NCBI GenBank assembly: GCA_963693365.1
Contig: CAVNZM010000002.1
Coordinates: forward strand, 14,942,001-15,006,000
DNA from: Amoebidium appalachense
Lineage: Eukaryota; Ichthyosporea
Length of the DNA stretch: 64,000 nt
Reading direction: 5' to 3'
Part shown: in pieces, positions 1-12,293 of the stretch
Position numbering within the stretch: position 1 is the first letter of the stretch
How the letters are laid out: each line of letters starts with the position of its first letter
Position numbers and translations under genes: made by a program
The notes under the pieces: generated by a model
The model's input: the letters and a program-made list of their open reading frames with translations, nothing else
What the model was told of the DNA's origin: nothing
The model's database searches: none

Positions 1-399
1 CACCCACCAACCAACCCACTTGCTCACTTCGTCTCGTATTCTTACGTTCAGAAGCCTTTCCTCCTCTAACCCTTCAGTCCCCCCTCCCCCCCCCCCCTCC
101 CCCCCCCCCTCCCCCCCCCCCCCCCCCCCCCCCCCCCCAAGCCTGCCGGCCCCCCGGTGCCCCAACCTTCTACACTCTTTGGCTTTTTCAAATGATTTAC
201 ATATGCTCCCCCCTCCCCTCCCCGCCTCTCTCCCCTCCCCTCCTCTCCCTTCCCCCCCCTCCCCACCCTTTCCTCCCCTCCCCCCCCCCCCCCCCCTCGT
301 CCCCTCTCCCTCTCTCACCCACCAAACCCGTGCACGTCTTAACTCAACCAACCAATCATAGTCAAGCACTTATCCACATGCATGATCTTCGACCAATAG
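1..399 (+). repeat. Intronic sequence upstream of ADH exon, poly(C)-rich
   Basis: No coding sequence is visible. The stretch holds C runs around 83-139 and 285-296 in a pyrimidine-rich context and ends in an AG (398-399) that fits the 3' splice site of the alcohol dehydrogenase exon starting at 400. It is read as the end of an intron whose upstream exons lie outside the window. Confidence 0.6.
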
Positions 400-982
400 G
401 TGCTAGCCATTGACGTGGGGCCTGACCGCATCAAGTACTGCATGTCTCTGGGCTGTGATGCTGCTGTTGATGCTTCGGCCCACAAGTCCAACAACAAGAT
501 GTTTGTGCGTGCCGTCCAATCGGCTGTGGGCGGGGACGGTCTCGGCCCTCATGTAAGATATTTCGTCCCTATGCCCGGCCCCCTCCCCCCCTCCCCCCCC
601 CCCCCCCCCCCCCCCCCCGCCCCCCTAATGAGTCTTCTCCACCTCTGCACCCCGGGTTCAGCGCTTTCAGAACGGCAACACCACCAGTGTGTGATGGACT
701 GCAGTTCCAGGAATGGATGTTCCTGTTGCTGCCCGTGTTTGCATAACCAGATCCACGATCTGTCTGGTATTATTCAAGCCTATTGTTTAATGTGTGCGCC
801 AGTAACGACCCTCACCCCCCACTCACACACAGACACACACACACCACCACCATCACCACCGCGCCACCAACCCACCCATCTACCCACCCATCCACCCACC
901 CATCCACCCACCCTCCCCCACCCATTTCACGAAGACAATTTGCAGACAGGTGCTTGTTCTCGTTCACTGTTCCTCGAAATTT

Positions 983-1015
<33 letters not shown>

Positions 1016-1112
1016 CCCCCCACTTTGTCCCCCCCATCGATATTGTCTTCTTACCCGATTCTTTCCCATTCTCTCTCCCCCCCCAACTCAAAAACACACA
1101 CACCCCCCCTTC

Positions 1113-1144
<32 letters not shown>

Positions 1145-1528
1145 TTCCCCTTCCAGGGTGCACTTGTTCTTGCCCCCGTCCCCACTGCCTTTGAGCAAGC
1201 GCTGGCCTACATCCGTCCGGGTGGAACACTGTGCTCCGTCGGTCTGGCCCCTGGGACTTTTGCCTGCGACATTTTCGACCTGGTTGTCCACGGCAAGAAG
1301 ATAGTCGGCTCGATTGTGGGCACACGTGCAGACATGCAGGAGGCACTTGAGATAGCTGCGGGCGGAAAATTTGAGTGCAAGGTCGAGATGAGGGGGTTTG
1401 GGGAGATCAATGACGTCATGAAGAGCGTGAAGGAGGGCAAGGTCAAGGGGAGGGTGGTGCTGAAGATTGCCGATGAGAAGGAGGTGTTTGGGGGTGTGGG
1501 GGGAAGCGGGGTCCAAAAGGAGGAATAG
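400..1528 (+). CDS. Zinc-dependent alcohol dehydrogenase, C-terminal two exons (partial)
   Basis: Exons 400-552 and 1157-1528, joined in phase 0 across an intron with GTAAGA donor and CAG acceptor. The first exon encodes part of the Rossmann nucleotide-binding fold (VLAIDVGPDRIKYCMSLGCD). The join gives LGPH-GALVLAPVPTAFEQAL, followed by the family motif RPGGTL and the segment GSIVGTRADMQEAL, which is typical of yeast/bacterial-type tetrameric alcohol dehydrogenases that interconvert primary alcohols and aldehydes with NAD. The catalytic zinc residues and the start codon would be encoded before base 1 and are not visible. The C-terminal tail after VVLKIADEKEVFG is glycine-rich and not conserved in the family. 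The intron holds three long C runs. The family assignment is firm; substrate and cofactor are inferred. Confidence 0.88.
553..1156 (+). repeat. ADH intron with three poly(C) tracts
   Basis: Intron between two ADH exons. C-rich runs lie near 583-618, 985-1012 and 1086-1148, the last forming most of the polypyrimidine tract before the acceptor. A CCA/CACCC simple-repeat stretch lies near 820-920. Confidence 0.8.
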
Positions 1529-2058
1529 AGAGGTTTTCAGGGGGGGGGGGGGGGTTAAGCAGCGAGAATGGAATTTTGAGGACTGGCTCCGGAGTTTTAG
1601 GTGAGGAAAATTTGGGTGGGAAGAGGGAAGGGAGGGCCCTCGGCGGATATTCATATTGTAGAGTGTGGGAGTTACAACTGTTACTGGTGGAGGGAGAGGG
1701 AGAAGAGGAGGGGAGGGGAGGAGGGGGAGGGAGGGCAGGGGGGAGGAGGGGGGGGGGGGGGGGGGGGGGCTGACGTGGTCAGAGGTGATTCTCAACAAAA
1801 CACCGTAAATGAGTGTTTACAGATGATTTCAGGATTATTAAAAGGTGAGAGTTTTCTGAGGTTCGTGTTTCCCACTACTACAACGTGGGCGTTGCGGTGC
1901 AAAATCGAATCATTCGGAACGCATCCGATAGTCTGCGAAATCGAGGTTTTATGATGACGCCGACCGGCAGACGTATACTCGTTTAAAGGACAAAAAAAGC
2001 CAACGGAACGTCTCAGTCGTCCTGCCCCCCCCCCCCCCTCTCCCTCCCCCCCCCCTCT

Positions 2059-2092
<34 letters not shown>

Positions 2093-3359
2093 TTTCTCCC
2101 TCCCCTCCCCGGCGTGCGCGTGGACACACACACGTACACACACGCATGCACACACAAACCAAGAATGCCGCTTCCAGTGGTGGCTGTCAAATTTAGGATT
2201 TAGATAGCAAACGGGACGAGCTTGGCAGGCAGGCGGGGGGTGGGGGACTTAGTATGGAGTTTTTAAAGTTTCCGTTCATGATCAATGTTTATAATGAGAC
2301 TTTTTTCTTTTAATGCCGCAGTAGTGGGTTGCCGTGGAAGCGTGGAAATGTAGGGGTAGGTGGGTGGATAGGTGTGGTGGTGGTGGGAGTGGGGGGAGAG
2401 GGGGAGGGGGGGGTGTTTGTCACAAAATTTGCTGTGTTGGGAGTACGCCACCCGCTGAAGGTTTTATCTTTGTATTTGCAGGGCCTTATTTATTTATTCA
2501 GAGCGTCATGAGGCACAAAAAGGGCGAAGCACTTAGGTGCCTCAGCCAGGCGTCATATGACTGAAAATCACGAATTTCAGGCTCGACATATCTAACAAAT
2601 ATCTTAGATATTCAGAGAATGCTAGTAACAAACCCAACCTGTACACAGAATCATTATTAAACATCTGCCACTGACAGAATGGCGTATCATATCTCAGACA
2701 CTATATAGCTAAAAAAGGAAATGTATCAATCACCTTAAGATATGCTAACAACTCAGTTGCTATAATCGGTAAATTTGGGAGCGGAATGCGAATCTAACAA
2801 GACATGAAAGCCATCTACCTAGCAATACAGCAAAAAGAATAGTACAAGTGTTTTGCCAGTCGATTCACCAGGAATCACAATTTGAATAACCATTAAACCA
2901 TGAAAAACATATCCACAAATAGGCATATCTCCATTTTTCGTGCATGCGCAAGGCACAAAGTGCGCATATCTTTCTAAGTTGAACTCATAACATGACAAAA
3001 GAAAAATATCACTGAATTTATGTCTTACAATCCACATTGAAGAAGGGCAAAAAAAGAGGAATATATATATATCCCGATGCCTACCCGGGGTTGTGATATG
3101 AGAGATATACAGCAGATCTAAGCAGCATACAATGCCATAGATCGATATTTGTCTTCATGTGACAATCATCAAAAAGAAAAAAAATTGTTCTATCCCCTTT
3201 TCGATCATTCCCCACATAACCCTACTTTACAAGCCAATAGGCAGAAGGTTAGGTTAGGATAATCGAGAGGGGGAAGCAAGAAAAGGGGAAAAAAAAAATA
3301 AACATCAGAAGGGGTCATTTGTCAAACGACCCCAAATTTGCGCCAAAATTTCAGAAGGC
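1529..3359. other. Intergenic region between convergent ADH and SAM-protein genes
   Basis: No gene recognised. Holds a G run at 1539-1553, a G-rich stretch at 1690-1770 and a C run at 2025-2092 followed by a short CA-rich stretch. From about 2480 to 3300 it is AT-richer and lacks homopolymer C/G tracts. Confidence 0.6.
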
Positions 3360-3816
3360 TTACCAGAAAACCGACGCACGGCGCTGGGAATTATGCACGG
3401 GCACATGACGCGGCTCGCTGCCCTCAAATCCCCTCCCAGGCCCCCCAATATTCCGCGGCATGCACTTGCCTTTGTTGTTGAAACCCCCCGCCGGGAATTT
3501 CCCATGCAGTCCCATTCCCATGACATCATCACCTGCCATATCGGGATGAGCACGTGCAATCTGCGGTCGCATGTAAGAGCCGGATCTTCCAGAAGCGCCC
3601 ATGGAAGGCACGTGACTTTCATCCAACGGGCCGTCGGTAAGAAGGTCGTCAAGCAGGCGGGCGCCAATCTCCTCAAGGGTCGAGTCGAGGCTGGGATCGG
3701 AGATCGTCTCGTAATCGGCTTTCGTGGTGGCATACATTTCAGGCGACGGGATCTGGTTGAAAGGTGGCACCGGCGTGAGTTTAGCTCTGAACTGGTTGAC
3801 CTCCCCTCTCCCCCCC

Positions 3817-3847
<31 letters not shown>

Positions 3848-4209
3848 ACACAACCCTCTCGTCCCTATCCCTATCCACAAGCATGCAACAAGGGCAAAAA
3901 CTAGAGGCCTAACATGATCCTGAGCACAGAGAAGCAAATGAAGGGTAAGGGGAAGGAGAAGATCTCTCTCTCTTACCCCTCCCCCCACCCCCCCCTCCCC
4001 CTCCCCCCGTGCATATTTCGAAAAAGCATACCGTGAGGGGAGGGAGTGGGGGGGTTCATTTATAAACAACAGAAATGCATTGTGAGACGAAGGTTGTGCG
4101 ATGGAGGGCGATGAAGCTGTGTGAGAGTGCGTGTGCCCACATACCAAAGGTTAAACTAAGTGTCAGTAAGGCGCACATATGTTTCCTGTTTCGCGTGTGC
4201 TAGGTAGGA

Positions 4210-4246
<37 letters not shown>

Positions 4247-4364
4247 GCGCGGCTGTGTTTTCTTTCTTCCTTAGCCTTTTTCTTTTTTCCGTTCTCCTCC
4301 CCCCCCTCCCCCTCCCCCCCTCAAAGTTTCCTCACTTCCTTCAGTTTTCTTTGTTTGTGAGCAA

Positions 4365-4399
<35 letters not shown>

Positions 4400-4731
4400 G
4401 CGCGCACGCGCGCATGTGTGCGTGTGCGTGTGTGTGTGTGTCTTGGGGGGGGGGGGGGGGGGGGGGGGGAGGGGGGGGGGGGGGGGGGGGAAGTTTTCAC
4501 CTCAAAGTCGTCATCATCCGGGCTATCCTCCTCTCCCAGGGCGGAAATATGGAAATTCAGTTCGGAGGTGATCCACGACGACAGGGCTGGAACACAGGGT
4601 GCGGAAAGACGACGCCTAGTCGCCAGGTTGCTTCCCGGGGAGCTGCCGAGGGGCTTGGGGGCAGGCATGTTGTGTGCGTCCATGAAGTTTCGATACTTCT
4701 GGATGGCAAGGTACATGCGCTTGCGCGCACC

Positions 4732-4769
<38 letters not shown>

Positions 4770-5184
4770 AAAATCCCAGCGAGGGTGGGGGGGGGAGGAG
4801 GGAGAGGGGGAGAGGGGGAAAGAAACGGGTAGAAGGTTGGTCGAATAGGTTAGAGACACGTTCTTATCGCCCTCGCGTAAAAACAGTTACAGTAAACCTC
4901 CCTATGTGCTACTACGATGTTCTCGACCATAAGCCATGCAAATACGCGCACGGGTTCTGATGTATAACGTTTATAACGTTAAGCAAAACATGCAAGTGTG
5001 CTTGCACACCGTCTTTCCCACTGTGTGGCACACAAAAACGGGCAGCATGAGTTTGCAACACTGTGGCATTTAGCTTCACCATTTTTTAGATCATTAAAAC
5101 ACCACATCGTTTTCCTTTGCGCTACACCATTGCCAGAGAAGTAAATGCGCTGCAGACTCAACCAGTGCAAACATCCTCCCCCCC

Positions 5185-5215
<31 letters not shown>

Positions 5216-5482
5216 AAAAAAAAAAGAAAGAAAGAAAAAAAGAAAATATGAAACAAAATATATAATCAAATAAACAAATGGGAGAGGGAATGCACACGTT
5301 GACAACGGGATCCCTCTCTCTCTCTCTCCACCCTCCCCCTCCCCCGGCCCGTGTTCCGACAGAAAAGAAGGTATACGAGCAGGTAAGTGTGCATTTGCTC
5401 CTCTACTCAAAAAGGCGGCTTGTAAAATGAGTGGGGGGATAGTAGCTTGCAAGTCCTCCCCCCCTCCTCCCCCTCCCCCTTA

Positions 5483-5514
<32 letters not shown>

Positions 5515-6008
5515 CCCCCCACCCTCTGCCCACCACCACCACCACCGTAAAATTTTTTTTTTTGAACGAACAAACACAGCAACACCACCTGCCCACATCA
5601 CAGTTCTGAGCAACAATAACTGCCTCTTTTCAGCACTAAGATCTCACATAACACATGCTACATCCACAGACATACCTGTGTAGAAATGCCAATGTTTGTC
5701 AGGTCATCCTCACTCATGGTCAGCAGGTCCTCAAACCTCACGTTCTGGTTGCCAAGAATGTCTATGTACTTGTGCAGCCTCAGAGTCCGCAAAAACGAGG
5801 GCACATCATACACCCAATCCTTAGAAAAATCAAGCGCATCAACCGAATGACGACGCTTTGTTTGGTGGTCCTGCCTGGGCTTGCTACGGTATTGGTACCT
5901 GTTTTGCCGATAACTACCTGGGTTGAAATTGCTTGGTCCCCTCCCTGCTGAAAAGTGATTGGGGAAGCTTGACGGGTGATGGAAGTGTGAATCTTCGTAG
6001 GAGGACAT
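3360..6008 (-). CDS. SAM-domain RNA-binding protein of the Smaug/Vts1 type
   Basis: Three exons on the minus strand: 6008-5676, 4731-4501 and 3800-3360, all joined in phase 0, giving 334 residues. Exon 1 starts at an ATG. A SAM domain spans about residues 66-130 (WVYDVPSFLRTLRLHKY, then EDLLTMSEDDLTNIGISTQ). Its final helix crosses the intron as GARKRMYLAIQKYRNF. The GARRK-like helix is the signature of the RNA-hairpin-binding SAM domains of Smaug and Vts1, which repress or destabilise target mRNAs in the cytoplasm; that role is inferred from the family. The N-terminus is rich in S/N/R and the C-terminus is low complexity with a GGP-GRGF stretch. The stop TAA overlaps a GTAAGC donor-like site, so a further exon cannot be excluded, but none with a convincing reading frame was seen downstream. 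Confidence 0.8.
4213..4764 (-). repeat. Simple repeats around SAM-gene exon 2
   Basis: (TG)n at about 4213-4242, 4364-4441 (mixed with CG) and 4734-4764, with a poly(G) run at about 4445-4490. On the sense strand the G run is a poly(C) tract about 10 nt after the exon 2 donor, and the 4734-4764 repeat is (CA)n ending in the exon 2 acceptor. Confidence 0.85.
4732..5675 (-). repeat. SAM-gene intron 1 with sense-strand poly(G)
   Basis: Donor GTATGT at 5675, acceptor before 4731. Unlike most introns here it carries G rather than C runs on the sense strand (plus-strand C runs at 5177-5205 and about 5480-5520), plus an A run at about 5206-5225. Confidence 0.75.
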
Positions 6009-7754
6009 TTTCAACGGACGTAAAAGGGCGGCAATGGAGGGATGATAGTTTCTACTGGGGGTAAGAAGAAAACTAAAAGATGTGCTGTGAAGTGACTATC
6101 GAGCGGACTACTGAGTGACCGACCTAGGCCCTATCAACGTAGATTCAAGCAAGGACTTCCAAAATGACTTAAAAAAAAGGAACAAGCTGGCGTGTCACAA
6201 TCGTAAAAAAACGGTAGGAAGAATAAAACAACGAAGACTGGTCTCGGGAGAATATAAAAACAACCATCAAAGAGCCAAAAGGAGTAAAAAAACCACAAGA
6301 CTATCAAACAGACGTGTACGTGTTTTTTGCGTTGTGCGTGTGCCCGTCAAAGAGGTCACAAGTGGGACCATAAGGATTTTTTCTGATCGGGGCAGAAATG
6401 CCTACTGCGAAAGTCTACTTTTGCCAAACAATTATCCGGGTAAATGACTTACCAAAAATGGCTATGCCTTTCACGGCGTTATGGTGGCTACATAATACAT
6501 TAAAAAAAAAAAAGATACGAGCACAAAAGCATTGACAACATAGATGGTTAATAACTAATTTAAACTATACATAGCAGCGTTATATCTAGCCAGTTCTCAT
6601 CAAGAAAAAAATGTTGGGCGAAAGCCGTTCACGTACACCGCGTTCGGATACTGTCCTCCAACAGCGAGAATTCCCCTTTTCGATACAAGATTTTCGGGTA
6701 ACAATCAATTTTGCAACCCTTTTACATAGCATCCGTCCAGCCAATCAAGTTCCCGAAGCAGAAAAGCCACAGAGAGGAGGGCAAAATTCCATTCTGCTAA
6801 ACGTTACCTCGCCGTTAGAGTCACTCGCCTAAGTGATCAACTTGAAATATTTTCTTTTTAATATTTTTTAACAAGGCTCAACAAATTAAACATGTTATAG
6901 ATCGAGTCAATAAAATATTTACGTTTTTTTTAGTGGGTCTTTGTGATAGCGCGGCTAACCATGGTTCGAATTCACGGATCTGTACATGTGTGCGGTATAC
7001 GTTTCACACCGTGGCCGCGCATCGCCGTGATCACGCCGTTGTAATGGTGAGCTACAGGTATGGTAGCTAATAGTTATTTATCATACTCAATTTTTATTTA
7101 AAATGTAAATCAAAGACTTGAGTGGTAGTTTTTAGTTATGCGGACCGGTATTATTTTTAACTATCCTTCGGCATATATGTGAGTTCGACTGAGCCTCGAT
7201 CCTAAATTGATGCATCGATATCCTGCATGCCAGTGCCGTGGGGTCGAGCAAATTCCAAGAAGTCAAAGGGTAGGTGGGTATGTGAGGAAGCTTTCCGCAT
7301 TGATACCGGAACTAGGTGTAAGGTGCGACAAAAAACAGCATTCCGTATTTTGTTGAACAACTAAGTTCGTTTGGTTTTGAAAGAAGCTTACGGCTAACAT
7401 AACACGCCATTTCTTGTTTTTATCACATGAATTTCTGAGCAAAGTGACCCCCACGAGAGCATGGGGGTATCCGATCGGTTATTAGAGATAATCTCTTGAG
7501 GGCATCCAATCACAATCCCGGTTGTTATCTCCATTCGATCGGACCGGATTGCAAAATCTAGCGGGTCGAGCCGGCAAGAGAGGTTCCGGGGACCCGACCC
7601 GGATCGACTTGATAAAGCGACCCGGCCAGCCTCAGCTGTTGCCGTCGAACTATTATCGAGGTCGAGGGGCTTGTCTGAATTTCACATTTAACCGTTATTG
7701 GATCATGGCGGTGCCTGTGGCAAGGCCCAAGATCGTTGCTTCTAGGTGTGTGTG

Positions 7755-7802
<48 letters not shown>

Positions 7803-8099
7803 GTGCGTGTGGATATGTGGGCGCGCGCATATGTTTTGAAGGGGGGGGGGGGGGGGCTGGCTGAAGGCTCAGCAGGTTGGCTGCGGCATTTATCTTGAAA
7901 GATAATAAAGGTCGCCTACAAATTTTGATATGTCACGAGCAACAAACCCTTCTATCTATTGCCTGTACTGTTCTTTTGGATGGGTTCGGGGAAACGAGAA
8001 AGTGGAAGAAGGAAAACCTGAAGAAAACTCCATGATCATCAGTCTATCTCTCTTAGCAACACCATCTAGCCATGTACCTTGTCGGGTGAGAGTACTGTT

Positions 8100-8146
<47 letters not shown>

Positions 8147-8381
8147 ACCACCACCACATACAAACACAAAAATCCGCAAATGGTTATCTATACAAACCGT
8201 TCGCTCTCTTGCATAGATGTGTGCAGGTCATTCGATGAAATCATTTCCAAAGCCTCCCGACATTTCAGGCCCGTCCCAGCCAGCCGTCTTCAGTCAAAAT
8301 CATCGTCATGACGCCCATAGTTTAGCCTGGTCTGGGCATTATCGGCATCCAATCAGATTTTGCCAATTAACGACCTACGGT
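6009..8381. other. Intergenic region between SAM-protein gene and GST-A
   Basis: Includes the putative promoter of the minus-strand SAM gene. No convincing gene. From 6009 to about 7740 there are essentially no C/G homopolymers. A (TG)n tract lies at 7747-7802, a G run at about 7841-7855 and a 45-nt C run at 8102-8146, followed by the 3' flank of GST-A. Confidence 0.6.
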
Positions 8382-9131
8382 TTACTTGAACATGGCCATG
8401 GTGTTGTTGATGGGGCGCACAATGTTTTCCGGGGAGGCGAGATATTCGGCAACCTCGGGAATCTCGGCAACCCGACGGTGGAAATCCTTCACCTTGGGAT
8501 ACTTGTCCAGGCAGCCTGCAGAGTTTTATATTTAGCATACTTCATGCCGAAGAATAATATATTTAGAATAGCACTAGTGGTGTAGTGTCTAGGCCCCTGC
8601 AGAAGTATCCCTCACTATCAAATGGAAATATACCAAAATATCCCGCAAAATAAGCCCAGAATATCACCAAAATGTCTCAAAAAGCTCGCTGAATATCAAA
8701 AAATATCTTTTGTACCCCTGAGTATAAAATATCGCGGCACACGGGATATTTTTTTCTTCTTCTTAGGTATATTTGATAATCGGGATATTTCTGCAAGGGC
8801 CTATTAGTGTCTTGTCATGTCCCCCTTCCATTGCAAATTTTTTTGTTTCCGTCCTTTGTTTCTGTGTGCGATTGAGGGCCGGGTATCATGGGAGTTGTGA
8901 CTAACTGCTAGTCAAAACGGAGAGCGGATCGAGAGCCGGATAGTATGATAATTGGGATGTTTGGGATGGGGATATACACACAAGGATACAGAAGAACGCA
9001 TCAGCATGCATACTAATCACTCAATACTTTTCATGGTAGACTGAATCTGGATGCACGTAGTGGTCAGTATAGGAGTCTAACTGTGAGAGAAGGAGGGGCG
9101 AGAGCGGGGGAGAGCGCGGCGGGCGGGCGGG

Positions 9132-9180
<49 letters not shown>

Positions 9181-9416
9181 GGGGGGAGGAGGGGCTACAG
9201 TACCGGGGAACATGAGGGAGACCTGGTCCAGCAGCTCGTAGAAGACAAAGTCGGGGGCAGTCGGGTAGTCGGCACAGAAATAGTCCTTGTGCAGCGCCCG
9301 CTCAAACGACCCCAGGCGCTTGGGCAGCCCTGCCTCGTAGTCTCCCTTGAGCTCCTGGTAGCGGGGGTTGTACACAAGACCAACAATGCTGTTGCGGAAA
9401 GTCTGTACAGGCGGAG

Positions 9417-9491
<75 letters not shown>

Positions 9492-10767
9492 TGTGTTCAT
9501 GAGTGTGTGTGAACGGTTTGTGCGTGCACGGTTGCGATTAATGCGACTATGTGTGTGTACGCAATCTTGGGTGCGTGTATGTACCCTCGAAGGATTGATG
9601 TGCCACGCGTGTGGATGTTGTTGGGAAGGAGTTGGGGGGATGGACGGGGAAAAAAGTGAGTTGTTGACAAGTTATATATGGTAGAAAGGGGAAGGAATAA
9701 GTGAAGACGTTCAATCGGAAGCCATTTGTGTGGCATGGTGTTTGTTTGTGTGGGGAGGAGGGGGGAGGAGAGAGAGGGGGGAGGTGGGGAGGGGGGGGGG
9801 GGAGAAGAGCGAGAAAGAGAGAGAGAGACGGGGGGGGGGGGGGGGGGGGGGGGGGGGCGCAGAGAGAGAGAGAGAGAGAGAGTGTGTGTGTGTGTATGTG
9901 TGAACCTCAGCCTGGGAGGGGAGGGGGAGGGGGGTTGAGAGAAAAAAAGGTTTGTTTTCATTGGGGGGGGGGGGGGGGGGGGGGATGGGAACTTGGAAAA
10001 CGGTAAAGAGAAGAGAGAGGCTTGAGCGTGGATGAGGAGACGGTATGGACTGGAGAGCACGCACAGCTACTCTGTCGGTAGCAAAAAAGGCCTGCACGGT
10101 GCAAGACTTCCATGTTCTGTTTCCAGACCCCCCTGCTCCCCTCCTCTCTCACCACCCACCAACCCTCAAAGTCCACCCTTTCCCCCCCCCCTCCCCCCCG
10201 CCCTCCCCCTCTCCCTCCCCCCACCCCCACCCGGGGGCTCCCTCTACGGTATTCCGGCCAGGAAACTTCATTCCGTAATTGCTAAACACCTTGGCTAACA
10301 CACACGACTTCAAAATTGTTCAAATGAATGTGGAACTGAGGCACATTGTAAGTAGCCAATACTGAGGGGGAAAGTGTGTATGATATGTTGGAGTGGTGGG
10401 TGGGCAGCGATTTCTAACACACAGAGAGATATCCTCCCTCGTGCTCCAAACGGAAACGAGACATGTACAGCTCCACGTGACGGGAAGGGGGGCCAGAGGG
10501 GGGGGGGGGGGGAGGGGGGGGGGGGCGCGTACATAGGCCACATCGATCATCTCGTCCACCCGTGCCTGTGTTGCGAGGTCCTTGCCCAGGGTCTCAGGCT
10601 TGTACTTGCGGGCTACGTGCCGCAGAATGGCGTTGCTCTCGCTGATCTTCACATCCCCATCGATCAGATACGGCAGGTTGGGGAAATCCATCTCCTGGGA
10701 GAGCTTCTCCTTATCCCCCAACCACTGGAACAGATCGTAGTCGGGTGCCTCACCAGCCTGTGTTATT

Positions 10768-10812
<45 letters not shown>

Positions 10813-11360
10813 CCCGGGGGGGGGAAAGGGGGGGGGGGCGGGGAGGGGGGAGGGGAGAGGGGGTGTGTTCCAGATGAGTAATAGTCACAAAATGGACCCG
10901 AATAACGTATGTGGTGGTGGTATATCGGGAGGGAAAAGAGGGGACCCGAAGGAGATGGGGGGAAAAGGAGTGGGGAGGGAGAGAGAGAGGCAGGGGGGTG
11001 GTGGTGGTGGGGGGGGGGAGAGGGGGGGGGGGGGGGGGGGGGGGGCATTTAAATAAATGGATATTAAGGACGTAATAGAGACGCTAGAACGAAGGGAGAC
11101 AAGAAGGGGAAAAGCGTTCTGGACGAATGGGGTGTTTGTACGGGAGGAGAAGGAAGGGGGAAAGAGTGTGGTTCTTGTGGGGGTTCGAGGCGATTCGACA
11201 TGAACATGTGATTATAATGTTTTGGGGCCAGTGAGGTACCACGCACCACATAGCGCTTATCCTCAAAGTCCTGGTGAGCATATGCAAACAGTAGCTTGAT
11301 GGGCTGGGCCAGGCCACGGATGGCCCAGTAGGCGAACACGGGCTTGTTATCCTGAGTCAT
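8382..11360 (-). CDS. Mu-class-like glutathione S-transferase, copy A
   Basis: Four coding exons: 11360-11247, 10757-10533, 9402-9204 and 8515-8382, giving 223 residues, a normal length for the class. The thioredoxin-like N-domain begins with a Tyr near residue 11 in FAYWAIRGLAQPIKL, the position of the catalytic Tyr of mu GSTs. GEAPDYD and PNLPYLIDGD follow, then the glutathione-binding SNAIL motif (SESNAILRHVARKY, about 77-90). The helical C-domain includes YPTAPDFVFYELLDQ and CLDKYPKV. It conjugates glutathione to electrophiles in the cytosol (family knowledge). The phases of all three introns close and match copy B exactly. The ATG follows directly on a 3' splice site, so a 5'UTR intron (11361-12200) is likely. 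Intron 3 carries a foldback insertion (8591-8804). Confidence 0.92.
8583..8812. mobile_element. MITE-like element in GST-A intron 3, with 8-bp direct flanks
   Basis: Terminal inverted repeats of about 38 bp: the left end begins AGGCCCCTGCAGAAGTATCC and the right end, read in reverse complement, begins AGGCCCTTGCAGAAATATCC after two extra bases; both run on to a TATCAAAT..ATACC segment. The 214-bp element (8591-8804) is flanked by TAGTGTCT at 8583-8590 and 8805-8812, the 8-bp target-duplication length of hAT transposons. It has no coding capacity. The corresponding intron of GST-B shows related sequence beside exon 4 but not this element. Confidence 0.75.
9135..9490 (-). repeat. Poly(G) and (TG)n bracketing GST-A exon 3
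   Basis: A run of about 45 G at 9135-9179 lies on the intron side of the exon 3 donor, so it is poly(C) in the transcript. (TG)n at 9417-9490 is (CA)n in the transcript and ends about 15 nt before the acceptor. Confidence 0.85.
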
Positions 11361-11990
11361 CTGATGGGGGAGGGGGAGGGGGGAGGGGCGGGGAGGGGGA
11401 GGGTCATGTATGTGGGGAGGTGGGAGAAGGGGGGGGGGGGGGGAGGGGGGGGGGGGGGTGGAGGAGAAGGGGGGACGATGCGGGACAATGGGGCAAAGCC
11501 ATCGTGTTATTGTAGGTAAAAAGGTGAAAGGAAGGCCCCCGAAGGGAGGAATCGGAGAAGGCAAACAGTGAGTTTGGCAAAACGAACAAGAAAAGTACCT
11601 AACGAGTCGCAAGGAAAAGAGGAATGTTGGGGCAAAATAAGTTCAATGGTAATGCATTGTGAAGATGCCGTGCTAAACGCCAGCATGTTGGGTTGTAATG
11701 TTGCTTATGGTGCTTTTAGGAAAAAGGCCAAACGGGCGCGTCGCCGCGGAGAGTAATTTTTGTAGGTTGAAAGCTTGGGAAGGAGGAGGGGATGGCGCAA
11801 GGTGAAGTCACAGCGAACGAGACAACACGGGCACGAAGGAGCAGACACAATATGTGAGCGCGGCTGGCGGGCAAACTGTAGGAGACAAAGTGCGCAGTGG
11901 CATGGCAACAGCGCAGGGGCAGTGTAAAATGTTCCTGAAGTGTATATGTGGGTGGGTGGCCGGCTGGAAAGAGGGGGGAGGAGGAGGGGG

Positions 11991-12040
<50 letters not shown>

Positions 12041-12220
12041 GGAGAGAGAGAGAGAGATGGATAGAGAGCGGGGGGGGGGGGGGGAGAGGGAGAGGGAGAG
12101 GGAGAGGGAGAGGGAGAGGGAGAGGGATAGGGAGAGGGAGAGGGAGAGGGAGAGGGAGAGGGAGAGGGAGAGAGCTACAAAAGAATCCGATAGGGCTTAC
12201 CTTCGGGCTCGAGACAAACT
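11247..12220 (-). promoter_or_regulatory. GST-A 5' region: likely 5'UTR intron and non-coding first exon
   Basis: On the sense strand a CGAAG|GTAAGC donor lies at 12201/12200 and an acceptor CAG abuts the ATG at 11360, defining a probable 840-nt 5'UTR intron. It is filled with sense-strand C runs (about 11989-12039) and a CTCTCC hexamer array (12084-12172). The first exon would start upstream of 12201; no TATA box was identified. Confidence 0.5.
12084..12172 (+). repeat. GAGAGG hexanucleotide repeat
   Basis: About 14 tandem copies of GAGAGG/GGGAGA with one variant unit (GGATAG), next to a G run. It lies in the probable 5'UTR intron of GST-A. Confidence 0.85.
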
Positions 12221-12293
12221 GAATTAGTGGCGCCCAAACTCGCGACCGTCGTCTGCTTTTTGGGTGCTACCCTCAATTCCCAAGCTCCTAGGG

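Noticed and set aside
2819-3037. Downstream terminal exon of the SAM-domain gene
   Set aside because: No acceptor gives an open frame after the phase-2 donor at 3363; the in-frame TAA at 3360-3362 is simpler.
9701-10097. Gly-, Pro- or Arg-Glu-rich open frames over G, C and GA runs
   Set aside because: Artefacts of homopolymers and simple repeats inside inferred introns.
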